Below are positions 8,630-16,722 of a stretch of DNA of 64,000 bases, piece by piece; the stretch's first letter is position 1, and each line of letters starts with the position of its first letter. This stretch comes from Leisingera aquimarina DSM 24565. GTDB lineage: Bacteria > Pseudomonadota > Alphaproteobacteria > Rhodobacterales > Rhodobacteraceae. The notes under the pieces are model-generated. The model was not told where the DNA came from and made no database searches. It was given only the letters and a program-made list of their open reading frames with translations. The DNA is taken from NCBI RefSeq assembly GCF_000473165.1, contig NZ_KI421504.1:1-64000 (forward strand), read 5' to 3'. The translations under genes and the position numbers were made by a program.

Positions 8630-9742
8630 ATGAAGATCACTCGTATCCGCGTGTTCCAGACCGGCCTTCCTTATGTAGGCGGCGCCTATGTTTGGGGCGC
8701 AGGCAATGCGATTGAAACCGCCACTGCCTCGGTGGTGGTGATCGACACCGACGCAGGACCGCAAGGCTGCGGCGAGTTCACCCCCTGCGGCGAAAACTAC
8801 ATGGCGGCGCATTCCGAAGGCGTGCCAGCGCTGGCCCGGCTGGTGGCGCCTGCGCTCATCGGCGAGGACCCGCGCGATGCGGCCCGGATCGAGCAGGTCA
8901 TGGACCACCTGGTGCAGGGGCACGGCTATGCCAAGGGCCCGTTTGACGCCGCTTGCTGGGACATTCTGGGCCAATCGCTGGATGCGCCGCTGTGGCGGCT
9001 CTGGGGCGGCAAGCTGACCGACGGCGCGCCGATGTACCGGGTGGCACCGCAGAAGGGCACCGCGGAGACCATTGCCGAAATGGATGGCTACCGGGCGCAG
9101 GGCTATCGCCAGTTCCAGGTCAAGGTCGGCGGCGATTGGGCCGCAGATATCGACCGCATCCGCTCTACCGTGCCGTTGCTGAAACCGGGCGAAAAGGCGA
9201 TGGCCGATGCCAACCAGGGCTGGCGGGTCGACAATGCGCTGCGGGTGGCGCGGGCAACCAGGGATCTGGACTACATCCTCGAGCAACCCTGCCGCACTTA
9301 CGAGGAATGCCAGCAGGTGCGGATGCGCACCGACCTGCCAATGAAGCTCGATGAATGCGTGACCGGGATGCACGCTGCCCAGCGCATCGTCGCCGATCAC
9401 GGCGCCGATCTGGTCTGTCTCAAGATCTCCAACCTCGGCGGCATCTCCAAGGCACGCCGGGTACGGGACTACCTTGTCGAAAACCGCCTGCCCGTGGTGG
9501 CCGAGGACACTTGGGGCGGCGAGATTGCCAGCGCCGCGCTTGCCCATTTCGCCGCCACCACGCCTGAGGAATACCTGCACAACACCACCGACCTGATGAA
9601 CTACAACACCCGCTCCACCGGCATCGGCGGCCCGCGTGCCGAGAACGGCAAGCTCTATGCGCCGGATGCGCCCGGGCTGGGTGTGACCCCCGACTTCGAA
9701 AGGCTCGGCGCCCCAATTGCCACGTTTGGAGAAAACGCCTGA
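8630..9742 (+). CDS. Enolase-superfamily (mandelate racemase/MLE) enzyme, betaine racemase/epimerase type, copy 1
   Basis: A 370-residue protein with an N-terminal capping domain and a C-terminal barrel. Metal ligands are D193 (ADANQGW), E218 (LEQPC) and D241 (KLDEC). Acid/base lysines are K165 (FQVKVG) and K265 (LKISNLGG). A Lys on both faces of the active site supports 1,1-proton transfer, as in the hydroxyproline-betaine 2-epimerase/proline-betaine racemase HpbD. An RBS (ACAGGAG) precedes the start. It pairs with the DddQ-like cupin upstream. Epimerisation of a ring betaine is the best guess; dehydration is also possible in this fold. Confidence 0.82.
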   Translation: MKITRIRVFQTGLPYVGGAYVWGAGNAIETATASVVVIDTDAGPQGCGEFTPCGENYMAAHSEGVPALARLVAPALIGEDPRDAARIEQVMDHLVQGHGYAKGPFDAACWDILGQSLDAPLWRLWGGKLTDGAPMYRVAPQKGTAETIAEMDGYRAQGYRQFQVKVGGDWAADIDRIRSTVPLLKPGEKAMADANQGWRVDNALRVARATRDLDYILEQPCRTYEECQQVRMRTDLPMKLDECVTGMHAAQRIVADHGADLVCLKISNLGGISKARRVRDYLVENRLPVVAEDTWGGEIASAALAHFAATTPEEYLHNTTDLMNYNTRSTGIGGPRAENGKLYAPDAPGLGVTPDFERLGAPIATFGENA

Positions 9743-9749
9743 CGCCCAC

Positions 9750-9790
9750 CTTTCTTCTTGCCTCAAATATCCCCGCCGGAGGCTCCCGCA
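9750..9790. repeat. Extragenic CAAATATCCCCGCCGGAGG-type repeat, copy 2
   Basis: A TTCTTCTTGCCTCAAATATCC tract is followed by CCGCCGGAGGC in the 70-bp gap after the first enolase-family gene. It is the same family as copies near 6848 and 39522. Confidence 0.6.
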
Positions 9791-9812
9791 TCCGCAACAA
9801 GGACCACCGCCC

Positions 9813-10097
9813 ATGAGTACCGCAGCCCAAGCCACCCAGATGATCGACGACGCCCGCGTGCGCGTAACCCGTTTCGACTTTGCCCCCGGAGCCGAGACAG
9901 GCTGGCACCGGCACGCGATGGACTACGTGATCACCGCCGTCACCGAGTGCCATATGCGGCTGGAGATGCCGGGCGGCGAAGTGAAGGACGTCACTGTCCC
10001 CGCGGGGACAGCCTACCGCCGTAACGAAGGCGTCGAGCATAATGTCATCAACGCAGGCAGCGCCCCGATGAGTTTCGTGGAAGTGGAACTGAAATGA
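9813..10097 (+). CDS. Small single-domain cupin protein
   Basis: A 94-residue cupin_2-type protein. The first cupin motif is GWHRHAMDYVI (H32, H34, D37); the second has EGVEHNVIN (H76). I used ATG 9813, after AAGGA, since the upstream frame is non-coding repeat. It overlaps the next enolase-family gene by 4 bp, making a cupin-enolase pair like those on either side, although this cupin is half the size of the DddQ-like ones and lacks the E-x-Y element. It could be a small metal-dependent isomerase/lyase or a binding accessory. Function unknown. Confidence 0.8.
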   Translation: MSTAAQATQMIDDARVRVTRFDFAPGAETGWHRHAMDYVITAVTECHMRLEMPGGEVKDVTVPAGTAYRRNEGVEHNVINAGSAPMSFVEVELK

Positions 10098-11203
10098 AGA
10101 TCACCCGAATCACTGTCTACCAGCTCGATATGCCGCTGGTCGAACCCTATTACCTGTCGGGCGGGCGGCTGAAGTTCGAGCGCCTCGACAGCACATTCCT
10201 GCGCATTGATACCGACGAGGGCATCTCGGGCTGGGGCGAGGGCTGCCCTTGGGGGCATACCTATCTGCCCGCACACGGGCCGGGGATCCGGGCCGGCATC
10301 GCAACACTGGCGCCTGCGCTGATCGGGCTGGACCCGCGCAGCCTGGATCACGTGAACCGGATTATGGATGTGCAGCTGCCGGGCCATCCGTATGTGAAAT
10401 CCCCGATCGATATGGCCTGCTGGGACATTCTCGGCAAAGCCACGGGCCTGCCGCTGTGGCAACTGCTGGGCGGGGCAGAGGCCGCGCCGGTGCTGGTGAA
10501 CTCGTCGATCTCCACCGGCAGTCCGGAGGAAATGCTGGCGCTGATCGCCCGTGCCGCGCAAAAGGGCTATACCGTGCATTCGGCCAAGGTGGGCGGCACT
10601 GACATCGGCCTCGACATTGACCGGATCGAGGCGATTTCCGAAGGCCTGCCCAAGGGCCACAAGGTGACCTTTGACGTAAACCGCGCCTGGCAGCCCGGCG
10701 TCGCGGTGGAGGTGCTGAACTCGGTCAAAGCACGCGACTGGGTGGAGCAGCCCTGCGAGACGCTGGATCAGTGCGCCCATGTGGCGGCGCGGGTCTCCAA
10801 CCCGATCATACTGGATGAATGCATGCAAACGTTCGGCGACCACCTGGAGGCTTGGAAGCGCGGCGCGTGCGAAGGCGTGAAGGTGAAGCCCAACCGCGTC
10901 GGCGGGCTGACCCGGGCGCGGCAGATCCGCGACTTTGGCGTCTCCGTCGGCTGGCAGATGCATATCGAGGATCTGGGCGGATCGGCGCTGGCGGATACCG
11001 CAGCGATCCACCTGGCGGCCTCGACGCCGGAGGCCAACCGGCTGGCAAGCTGGCTCTGCCACTACCATCTGGATGCGGATCCGGTCCCCGGCCAGGGCGC
11101 GCGCAATGACGCGGGCATTGCCGTGCCGCCCTCCCTGCCCGGCCTCGGCGTGACCCCGGAAGACGGCGTGCTGGGGGACCCGGTTGCGGTCTACGGAGGC
11201 TAG
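10094..11203 (+). CDS. Enolase-superfamily (mandelate racemase/MLE) enzyme, copy 2
   Basis: A 369-residue paralogue of its neighbours, sharing the opening MKITRI. Ligands align with copy 1: D194 (DVNRAW), E218 (VEQPC), D241 (ILDEC). The acid/base lysines are K165 (HSAKVGG) and K265 (KVKPNRVGG). The segment after K265 (PNRVGG) differs from the (I/L)S(N/K)(L/F)GG of copies 1 and 3, which suggests a different substrate. The class includes cis-3-hydroxyproline dehydratases and betaine epimerases. It starts within the stop of the small cupin gene, so the two are probably translationally coupled. Confidence 0.8.
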   Translation: MKITRITVYQLDMPLVEPYYLSGGRLKFERLDSTFLRIDTDEGISGWGEGCPWGHTYLPAHGPGIRAGIATLAPALIGLDPRSLDHVNRIMDVQLPGHPYVKSPIDMACWDILGKATGLPLWQLLGGAEAAPVLVNSSISTGSPEEMLALIARAAQKGYTVHSAKVGGTDIGLDIDRIEAISEGLPKGHKVTFDVNRAWQPGVAVEVLNSVKARDWVEQPCETLDQCAHVAARVSNPIILDECMQTFGDHLEAWKRGACEGVKVKPNRVGGLTRARQIRDFGVSVGWQMHIEDLGGSALADTAAIHLAASTPEANRLASWLCHYHLDADPVPGQGARNDAGIAVPPSLPGLGVTPEDGVLGDPVAVYGG

Positions 11204-11207
11204 TGCG

Positions 11208-11822
11208 ATGCCCGCACGGCTGTTGCAGGAGCTGACACAGTTGGCCGCCCGGACCGAAGGGCTGGAGTGGTTTGCGCCGCGGATGCAGGACCTGCCGCTG
11301 CTGGACGCAGAGCCGCGCCAATTGCCTGTGTGCACGAGGATATCCAAACTTCTGCCAGCCGCGGCGCTTGCGTCCCGGCCCGGGCCATCTGTTTCGGCGG
11401 GCACGCTACCCGTTGTGAAAGCTCTGATTGCCGCGCTTCCCCGCCTCAAATGGCAGCAGACCTACACCAAGGCGGATGGCTTCTCCCGCAACTGGCTGGA
11501 CAATTACGGCTGGGTCAATCTGATCTCACCCGAGGGGTTGTACCACAGCAACGAGATGCGCCTGTCGATCGGCTACTGGGGCGCCGGACAGCATTATACC
11601 GAGCATTCGCATGCACCTGAGGAGACCTATCTGATCCTGGCCGGCCAGGCCCGGTTCCATTCTCAAGGCCGCCCGCCGCGGGATGCCATCCCCGGAGACA
11701 CTATCCACCACGCGCTGCATCAGAAACATGCCATTGATATGGTGCCGGGGCCACTGCTGGCCGCCGCCTTCTGGCGCGGAGAAGACCTGCTGAGAAAATC
11801 CGACCTTGGAGCACGTAAATGA
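11208..11822 (+). CDS. dddQ: DddQ-like cupin (DMSP lyase family), second copy
   Basis: A 204-residue homologue of the protein at 8004. The core YTEHSHAPEETY gives H133, H135, E139 and Y141, with a later His at H174, again the full DddQ active-site pattern. The start at ATG 11208 follows GGAGGC; an in-frame start at 11184 lies inside the previous gene and is unlikely. The N-terminal helical part is clearly diverged from copy 1, so the two are not recent duplicates. It overlaps the third enolase-family gene by 4 bp. As with copy 1, DMSP cleavage is expected by family but unproven in this context. Confidence 0.76.
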   Translation: MPARLLQELTQLAARTEGLEWFAPRMQDLPLLDAEPRQLPVCTRISKLLPAAALASRPGPSVSAGTLPVVKALIAALPRLKWQQTYTKADGFSRNWLDNYGWVNLISPEGLYHSNEMRLSIGYWGAGQHYTEHSHAPEETYLILAGQARFHSQGRPPRDAIPGDTIHHALHQKHAIDMVPGPLLAAAFWRGEDLLRKSDLGARK

Positions 11823-12922
11823 AAATCACCCGGATCTCCCTGTGGCATGTGCCGCTGACCAGCCACACCGCCTATTACATGGCCGAAGGCAAGACCTGCG
11901 GCACCGTCGAAAGCATGGTGCTCGCGTTGGACACGGACGCGGGCCTGACCGGCTGGGGCGAGGTCTGCCCGATCCCGCATTACCTGCCCGCCTATGCCCG
12001 CGGCGTGGTGCCCGCGGTTGAGGAGATGGCGCCGGTGCTCATGGGTGCCGATCCGGTGGGACCAGAGGCGGTGATGGCGAAACTGGACTGTTGGCTGCAG
12101 GGGCACGCTTACGCCAAATCCGCCATCGACATCGCCCTGTGGGACCTGACCGCGCAGGCCGCCGGGCTGCCGCTTCATGCGCTCTTGGGCGGTCAGCGGC
12201 AGGCGGATATGCCGCTTTATCACTCGATCACCTGCGTCGCCCCCGAGGAGATGGCGCACATCGCCCGCGAGGCACAGGAGACCGGCATCACCCAGTTTCA
12301 GGTGAAACTCGGCGCCGACCGCGACTGGCTCGCCGATGTGGCCCGGCTGCGGCTGGTGCGCGAGGCGGTAGGCGATGGCCCGCTGGTCTATGGCGACTGG
12401 AACTGCGGCGCAACCTCGCTGGATGCCTCCCGCGTGGGCCGGGCCGTTGCCGGTCTGGACATCATGCTGGAACAACCCTGCGCCACCATTGAGGATTGCG
12501 CCCGGGTGCGCGCGGCCTGCGGCCTGCCGATGAAGCTGGATGAAAACGCCCATGATACTGCCTCCTTGCTGGCTGGCCACGCGGCAGGCGTGATGGATGC
12601 GGTCGCCATTAAGCTCTCGAAATTCGGCGGGTTGTCGGCCTCACGCCGGGCGCGCGACCTGTGCCTGCATTTGGGCGCCAAGATGTGCATCGAGGACACC
12701 TGGGGCTCCGACATCACCACCGCGGCGCTGCTGCATCTGGGAGCCTCGACTGATCCGTTGAGCTTGATGAATGTCTGCGACCTCTCTTCCTATGTCAGCC
12801 CGCGGCTGGACCCAGCCGGGCCGGAGCGCCGCAACGGCCGTATCGCCCCACCGGAAGGCGCTGGCCTGGGTGTACGTCCCGACCGCGAGGGCCTGGGGGC
12901 TCCCGCAGCTGTGATCGATTAA
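11819..12922 (+). CDS. Enolase-superfamily (mandelate racemase/MLE) enzyme, copy 3
   Basis: A 367-residue third paralogue (opening MKITRI). Ligands are D193 (YGDWNCG), E218 (LEQPC) and D241 (KLDENAHD). Acid/base lysines are K163 (FQVKLG) and K265 (IKLSKFGG), numbering that matches what I recall for HpbD (K163/K265). It is coupled to the second DddQ-like gene and is the last of the three cupin-enolase pairs. A proline- or hydroxyproline-betaine racemase/epimerase role is plausible for this or copy 1. Confidence 0.82.
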   Translation: MKITRISLWHVPLTSHTAYYMAEGKTCGTVESMVLALDTDAGLTGWGEVCPIPHYLPAYARGVVPAVEEMAPVLMGADPVGPEAVMAKLDCWLQGHAYAKSAIDIALWDLTAQAAGLPLHALLGGQRQADMPLYHSITCVAPEEMAHIAREAQETGITQFQVKLGADRDWLADVARLRLVREAVGDGPLVYGDWNCGATSLDASRVGRAVAGLDIMLEQPCATIEDCARVRAACGLPMKLDENAHDTASLLAGHAAGVMDAVAIKLSKFGGLSASRRARDLCLHLGAKMCIEDTWGSDITTAALLHLGASTDPLSLMNVCDLSSYVSPRLDPAGPERRNGRIAPPEGAGLGVRPDREGLGAPAAVID

Positions 12923-12925
12923 TTT

Positions 12926-12941
12926 TTGACTTATTGGTCAA
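12926..12941. promoter_or_regulatory. Candidate operator, TTGAC-N6-GTCAA
   Basis: Perfect 5-bp arms TTGAC (12926-12930) and GTCAA (12937-12941) lie in an AT-rich pocket 47 bp before the aminotransferase start. It could be an internal regulatory site for that gene; no regulator can be named. Confidence 0.3.
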
Positions 12942-12987
12942 ATCTCACCTAACAATGGGCAACCCGCCCTCAACAGGAACTGAAGAC

Positions 12988-14262
12988 ATGGAAAAGATCC
13001 TCTCACAGGCCGAATGGACCGAACGCGCCCGTGCGGTGCTGCCCGCGGGCGGCTTTGGCAATTTTGATCCCGGTATCGTCATCCGCGAGGGCAAGGGCTC
13101 GCGCGTGTGGGATGAAGACGGGAAGGAGTATATCGACTATCTGATCGGCTCGGGCCCGATGATGCTGGGCCATGGCCACGCGGAGGTGATGGAGGCGGTG
13201 CTGGAGCAGCTGCCGAAGGGCATGACTTTCTTTGCCAGCAATGCCCGCGGGGTCGAGCTGGCCGAGGAAATCTGCCGCGCCGTGCCGTGCGGTGAGCAGC
13301 TGCGCTATGTCTCCACCGGCGGCGAGGCGGACATGTATGCGATCCGCTTGGCCCGTGCCTTCACCGGGCGCACCAAGATCGTGAAGTTCGAGGGCGGCTA
13401 TCACGGCATGTCGGCGGAGGCACAGATGAGCCTGGCGCCTTCGGTGCGGGTGAATTTCCCGCAGGCAGTGCCGGACAGCGCAGGCATCCCGCCGTCGGTG
13501 GCTGCCGAGGTGCTGGTCGCACCGTTCAACGATTTTGAGTACATCAAGCAGCTGATGGCGGAGCACGGGCACGAGATTGCCGCGATCATCGCCGAACCGC
13601 TGCAGCGCATCGTGCCGCCGCTGCCGGGTTTCCTGGAGCTTCTGCGCGAGGAGACGCAGAAACACGGCAGCCTGTTGATTTTCGACGAAGTGGTGACCGG
13701 ATTCCGCTCCACCTATGGCGGCGGGCAAGAGCTGTATGGCGTGACACCGGATCTGGCGACGCTGGGCAAGGTGATCGGCGGCGGTTTCCCGCTGGCTGCC
13801 ATCGTTGGCCGCGCCGATGTCATGCAGCATTTCGACAAGGCACAAGTCGGTGCCGAGGGCTGGCTGATGCAGCTGGGTACGCTGTCGGGCAACCCGGTGG
13901 CGGCTGCGGCCGGCCTCAAGACCATGGAGGTTCTGCGCCGCGAGGGTGCCTATGACCGGCTGAACGGAACTGGCAAGCGGCTGATGCAGGCAACAAGTGC
14001 AGCACTGGAAGAGGCCGGGGTACCGTTCCGGATCGTAGGCGAGCCTGCGCTGTTCGAAGTTGTGTTCACGGACAGCAAAGTTCGGGACTACCGCGATACT
14101 CAAGCGGGCAATGCGGAACGCACCAGACGGTACAATGCGGTGCTGCGCGAAGAAGGCATATTCAAGTCCCCAGGCAAGACCTACCCCAGCCTGGCGTTGA
14201 CCGAAGAGGATCTGGACCAGACCGAGGCATCCATCCGCAAGGCTGCTATGGCACTGGACTAA
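12988..14262 (+). CDS. Class III PLP-dependent aminotransferase (glutamate-1-semialdehyde aminomutase-like)
   Basis: A 424-residue fold-type I aminotransferase. PLP contacts are D233 (IFDEVVTGFR) and the Schiff-base Lys K261 (TLGKVIGGGFP). I chose ATG 12988 because AGGAA lies 9-10 bp upstream; earlier in-frame TTG/ATG codons (12934, 12955) add residues unlike the family. The closest sequence style is HemL, but no tetrapyrrole genes are nearby. As the last gene of the betaine island it more likely moves an amino group of a ring-opened amino acid. The 65-bp gap with its own palindrome may allow separate control. Confidence 0.83.
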   Translation: MEKILSQAEWTERARAVLPAGGFGNFDPGIVIREGKGSRVWDEDGKEYIDYLIGSGPMMLGHGHAEVMEAVLEQLPKGMTFFASNARGVELAEEICRAVPCGEQLRYVSTGGEADMYAIRLARAFTGRTKIVKFEGGYHGMSAEAQMSLAPSVRVNFPQAVPDSAGIPPSVAAEVLVAPFNDFEYIKQLMAEHGHEIAAIIAEPLQRIVPPLPGFLELLREETQKHGSLLIFDEVVTGFRSTYGGGQELYGVTPDLATLGKVIGGGFPLAAIVGRADVMQHFDKAQVGAEGWLMQLGTLSGNPVAAAAGLKTMEVLRREGAYDRLNGTGKRLMQATSAALEEAGVPFRIVGEPALFEVVFTDSKVRDYRDTQAGNAERTRRYNAVLREEGIFKSPGKTYPSLALTEEDLDQTEASIRKAAMALD

Positions 14263-14570
14263 TCAAGGCGGTTATGGCCAGGCCCGTCCGTGGGCGGGTG
14301 CGCAGCGCCCGCCTGTTTCGCCGGAGGCTGACCTGCGGTTTAACAGAGCAGGCCGGCGCTGCCCGGCGGCGGGATTGGGTGTGCCAGATCCTTCCCTGAT
14401 GCAGTTGACGAAATCAGCAACGGCGCGGGCAACGGACCACGGCATTGGCGAGCTTCAGCGGCTGCGGCGAACCGGGGAAATGCTGGCAGGCTTACCCTCG
14501 GCCGCCCATCTGGCTAGGCTGCAAAACCCAGATGTTCCGGAGGGTTGCATAGGCACCACCGTTCATCGAA
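14263..14570. other. Intergenic region (308 bp) between convergent genes
   Basis: No credible gene. It holds a GC-rich imperfect hairpin (GGCGGGTGCGC / GCGCCCGCC, about 14293-14316) without a clear U-tract, probably the end of the upstream operon. The rest shows no recognisable element. Confidence 0.5.
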
Positions 14571-15617
14571 TCATGCCGCCCCCAGGCTTTCGGCCAGCTT
14601 CTGGATCTGGCGCCAGGTCTCCATTGGCACCGCGATCCGCCCCTCCGAAGCCGCGCGATGATTGCGTTCACGCTCCCCCGGGATCTCCACCCGCTCAACC
14701 CCCGGCGCCGGCGGGCAGCTGCGCAGATCGGCCAGCACCTCTTCGGCCGCAGCCTGCATGGTCGGTGCCTCGCGGAACCGGGTGGCCTCCAAGGTGATCA
14801 GCAGCCAGTTGCATTCGGTTGTTGACGGCCCCAGCATCGCCTCGCCGATGAGTTCAGCCACCAGCGCCAGCGCATAGCCCTTTTGCGCGCCAGCAGGCAG
14901 GATGGCGCCGCCCGCAAAATAGTCTTCGGGATCGCGGGTCGGGTTGCCATTGCGGTCGATCACGCAACCCTCTGGCAGCAGCGCGCCCGCGGATTTTGCG
15001 GCGTAGATCCAGCCGCCGGCAATCTTGGATGTCGCAAAATCCAGCACCACCGGCCCCTGTGCGCCTCCCGGGATGCCTGCGCACCAGGGGTTGGTGGGCA
15101 GCTTGGCCTGAGCCCCGCCATAGGGCGCCACCTGGCGCCAGGTCTGACGGTTGCCGCCGCCGATGCAGATGGTCAGGAAACCTTGCTCTGCCGCCAGGTC
15201 GGCAAAGGCGCCATGGCGACCGGTGTGGCCCGCATGACGGATGGAAAGCGCCGAAATCCCGCGCTCCCGCGCCTCCGCGATGCCGGTTTCGTAGGCAAGC
15301 TGTATCGCCGGGATGCCAATGCCGCCGCCGCCCTCGACCCGCATCACTCCGCGGCTGTCCCGGAAGGCACGCGCTGTGCCCTTGGGGTCAAGATAGCCTG
15401 ACCGCGTTTGGTTGGCATATTCCAGCACGCGCATGACGCCGTGGCTTTCCACGCCGCACAGGCTGGTGTCGGTCAAATGATGCGCCACCTGCGCCGAGAC
15501 TTCGGGGCTGTACCCCAGGCTGACGAAAATTTTGCGGATCAGGCATTCCGCCTCAGCCGCTTCAACGGATGTGCGGCTCCCCCGCAGGGTAAGCTTGGAA
15601 GCTGTTGGTTGTATCAA
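14571..15617 (-). CDS. LDH2/malate dehydrogenase-family NAD(P)H oxidoreductase
   Basis: About 348 residues from a TTG at 15617; no ATG exists near the family N-terminus (VEAAEAECLIRKIFVSLGY), and the frame open to 15803 adds low-complexity residues. Family landmarks are SLCGVESHGVMRVLEYANQ, IRHAGHTGRHGAF (catalytic His region), VVLDFATSKIAGGW and AGAQKGYALALV. The fold includes ureidoglycolate and 2,3-diketogulonate dehydrogenases and the delta1-pyrroline-2-carboxylate reductases that turn cyclic imines into proline. The last activity would fit a proline-betaine island. The start codon is uncertain. Confidence 0.78.
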   Translation of the reverse strand: MIQPTASKLTLRGSRTSVEAAEAECLIRKIFVSLGYSPEVSAQVAHHLTDTSLCGVESHGVMRVLEYANQTRSGYLDPKGTARAFRDSRGVMRVEGGGGIGIPAIQLAYETGIAEARERGISALSIRHAGHTGRHGAFADLAAEQGFLTICIGGGNRQTWRQVAPYGGAQAKLPTNPWCAGIPGGAQGPVVLDFATSKIAGGWIYAAKSAGALLPEGCVIDRNGNPTRDPEDYFAGGAILPAGAQKGYALALVAELIGEAMLGPSTTECNWLLITLEATRFREAPTMQAAAEEVLADLRSCPPAPGVERVEIPGERERNHRAASEGRIAVPMETWRQIQKLAESLGAA

Positions 15618-15882
15618 CGCGTAAGCCCCGAATTGAGTATTGGACCCTGGCTGCTGTGTGAAAGAGAATAAACTGCCATGCCGCGTAATCCGCCCCCTGC
15701 CTGCACCAATCACTCTACGGTCTTGCAGCAGCAGGAAAAGAGGGCAGCTTTGAACGATCTGTGCTGCAAGGACTATTATCCCGTTCCACCAGATTGCCGC
15801 CATTTAGGCCGTTGCGCGCCGCCTTGGGCATTCACGGGCGGCGCAGGAGCGATGGGGGTCCTGAACAGGACTGCCGCCGGGG

Positions 15883-16233
15883 TCAGGCCTTGGCAGCGGT
15901 GACGATAAACTCGACCAGAAAATCCTCGCGGGCCAGCTTCGCTTCGCCGCAGGCGCGTGCCGGGGTGTGGCCTTCGGGGACCCAGGCGTCCCAAACAGCG
16001 TTCATCTCGGTAAAATCCTTCATGTCGGCAAGCCAGATCACCGTCTGCAGGATGCGGGTCTTACTGCTGCCAGCCTCGGCCAGCAGCGCGTCGATCTTGT
16101 CCAGGCAATCCTGGGTTTGCTGCGCCACGCTGGCACCGGCAGTGCCGACCTGGCCTGCCAGATAGATGGTATCGCCGTGGGTCACGATCTGGCTCATGCG
16201 CGGGCCAATATGTTTGCGGGTAATATCAGACAT
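15883..16233 (-). CDS. RidA/YjgF/UK114-family protein
   Basis: A 116-residue RidA-fold protein with GDTIYLAGQVG, then DCLDKIDALLAEAGSSKTRILQ and a C-terminal LAREDFLVEFIVTAA. The start is ATG 16233, preceded by GAGGGATAAC (a GTG immediately upstream is less likely). RidA proteins deaminate reactive enamine/imine intermediates released by PLP enzymes or imine-forming oxidases. The archetypal catalytic Arg near position 105 is not obvious in this divergent member. Next to an aminotransferase and an imine-reductase-like gene, imine clearance is reasonable. Confidence 0.85.
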   Translation of the reverse strand: MSDITRKHIGPRMSQIVTHGDTIYLAGQVGTAGASVAQQTQDCLDKIDALLAEAGSSKTRILQTVIWLADMKDFTEMNAVWDAWVPEGHTPARACGEAKLAREDFLVEFIVTAAKA

Positions 16234-16284
16234 CACGTTATCCCTCTTGGACTGAATGGAACGTTTTTGTGTTTGTGCGTCGGA

Positions 16285-16635
16285 TTACTGGGTCAGCAGC
16301 CAGTCAGCCCCCGACGGGCAGAACTTGCGCCGGACCTGCTTGGGATCCTGGCTGTCCTTAAGGAAGGCCTGATGCTGCAAGAGCAGGCAATCACCCTCCT
16401 TGTCGGCGACCCGAACCTCGCCATGGGCGCCACTGTCCCGGTTGGTCCATTTGGCCCGTTTGCCGGTGCCGCCCTGCGCCTCGGCCAGCAGAGACTGTTC
16501 TGCCTGGCGCATGATGTTGGTGTCTTGCGGCGTCAGCCCGGATTTGGCCAAAATGCGGCTGAGCGGGTTGGCAGCCACGGGTGCGGCTGCAAGTGCTGCA
16601 ACAGCGGCAACGGCCAGAATTCTTGAAAATCGCAT
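16285..16635 (-). CDS. Small exported hypothetical protein
   Basis: 116 residues with a clear Sec signal peptide (MRFSRILAVAAVAALAAAPV, cleavage probably after AAPVAA near residue 22). The mature part is polar with two cysteines (GDCLLLQ, RKFCPSG), which could form a periplasmic disulfide. I recognise no catalytic motif. It lies 51 bp upstream of the RidA gene on the same strand, but nothing shows a functional link. Gene reality is supported by the signal peptide and codon use. Confidence 0.7.
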   Translation of the reverse strand: MRFSRILAVAAVAALAAAPVAANPLSRILAKSGLTPQDTNIMRQAEQSLLAEAQGGTGKRAKWTNRDSGAHGEVRVADKEGDCLLLQHQAFLKDSQDPKQVRRKFCPSGADWLLTQ

Positions 16636-16722
16636 TTGAATACTCCTGCCTGAAGGAAACCGGCTTGATACACAGTAAGGCGCAACCGGAAGGCAATGTC
16701 CATGCGGCTGCCGATTTCCTGA

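Noticed and set aside
12988-14262. HemL (glutamate-1-semialdehyde aminomutase of tetrapyrrole synthesis)
   Set aside because: The similarity is of family level; no heme genes nearby and its place at the end of a catabolic operon argues for another amino donor or acceptor.
14375-14797. 140-residue plus-strand frame in and beyond the 308-bp spacer
   Set aside because: Proline/arginine-rich translation, mostly antisense to the LDH2-family gene, no RBS.
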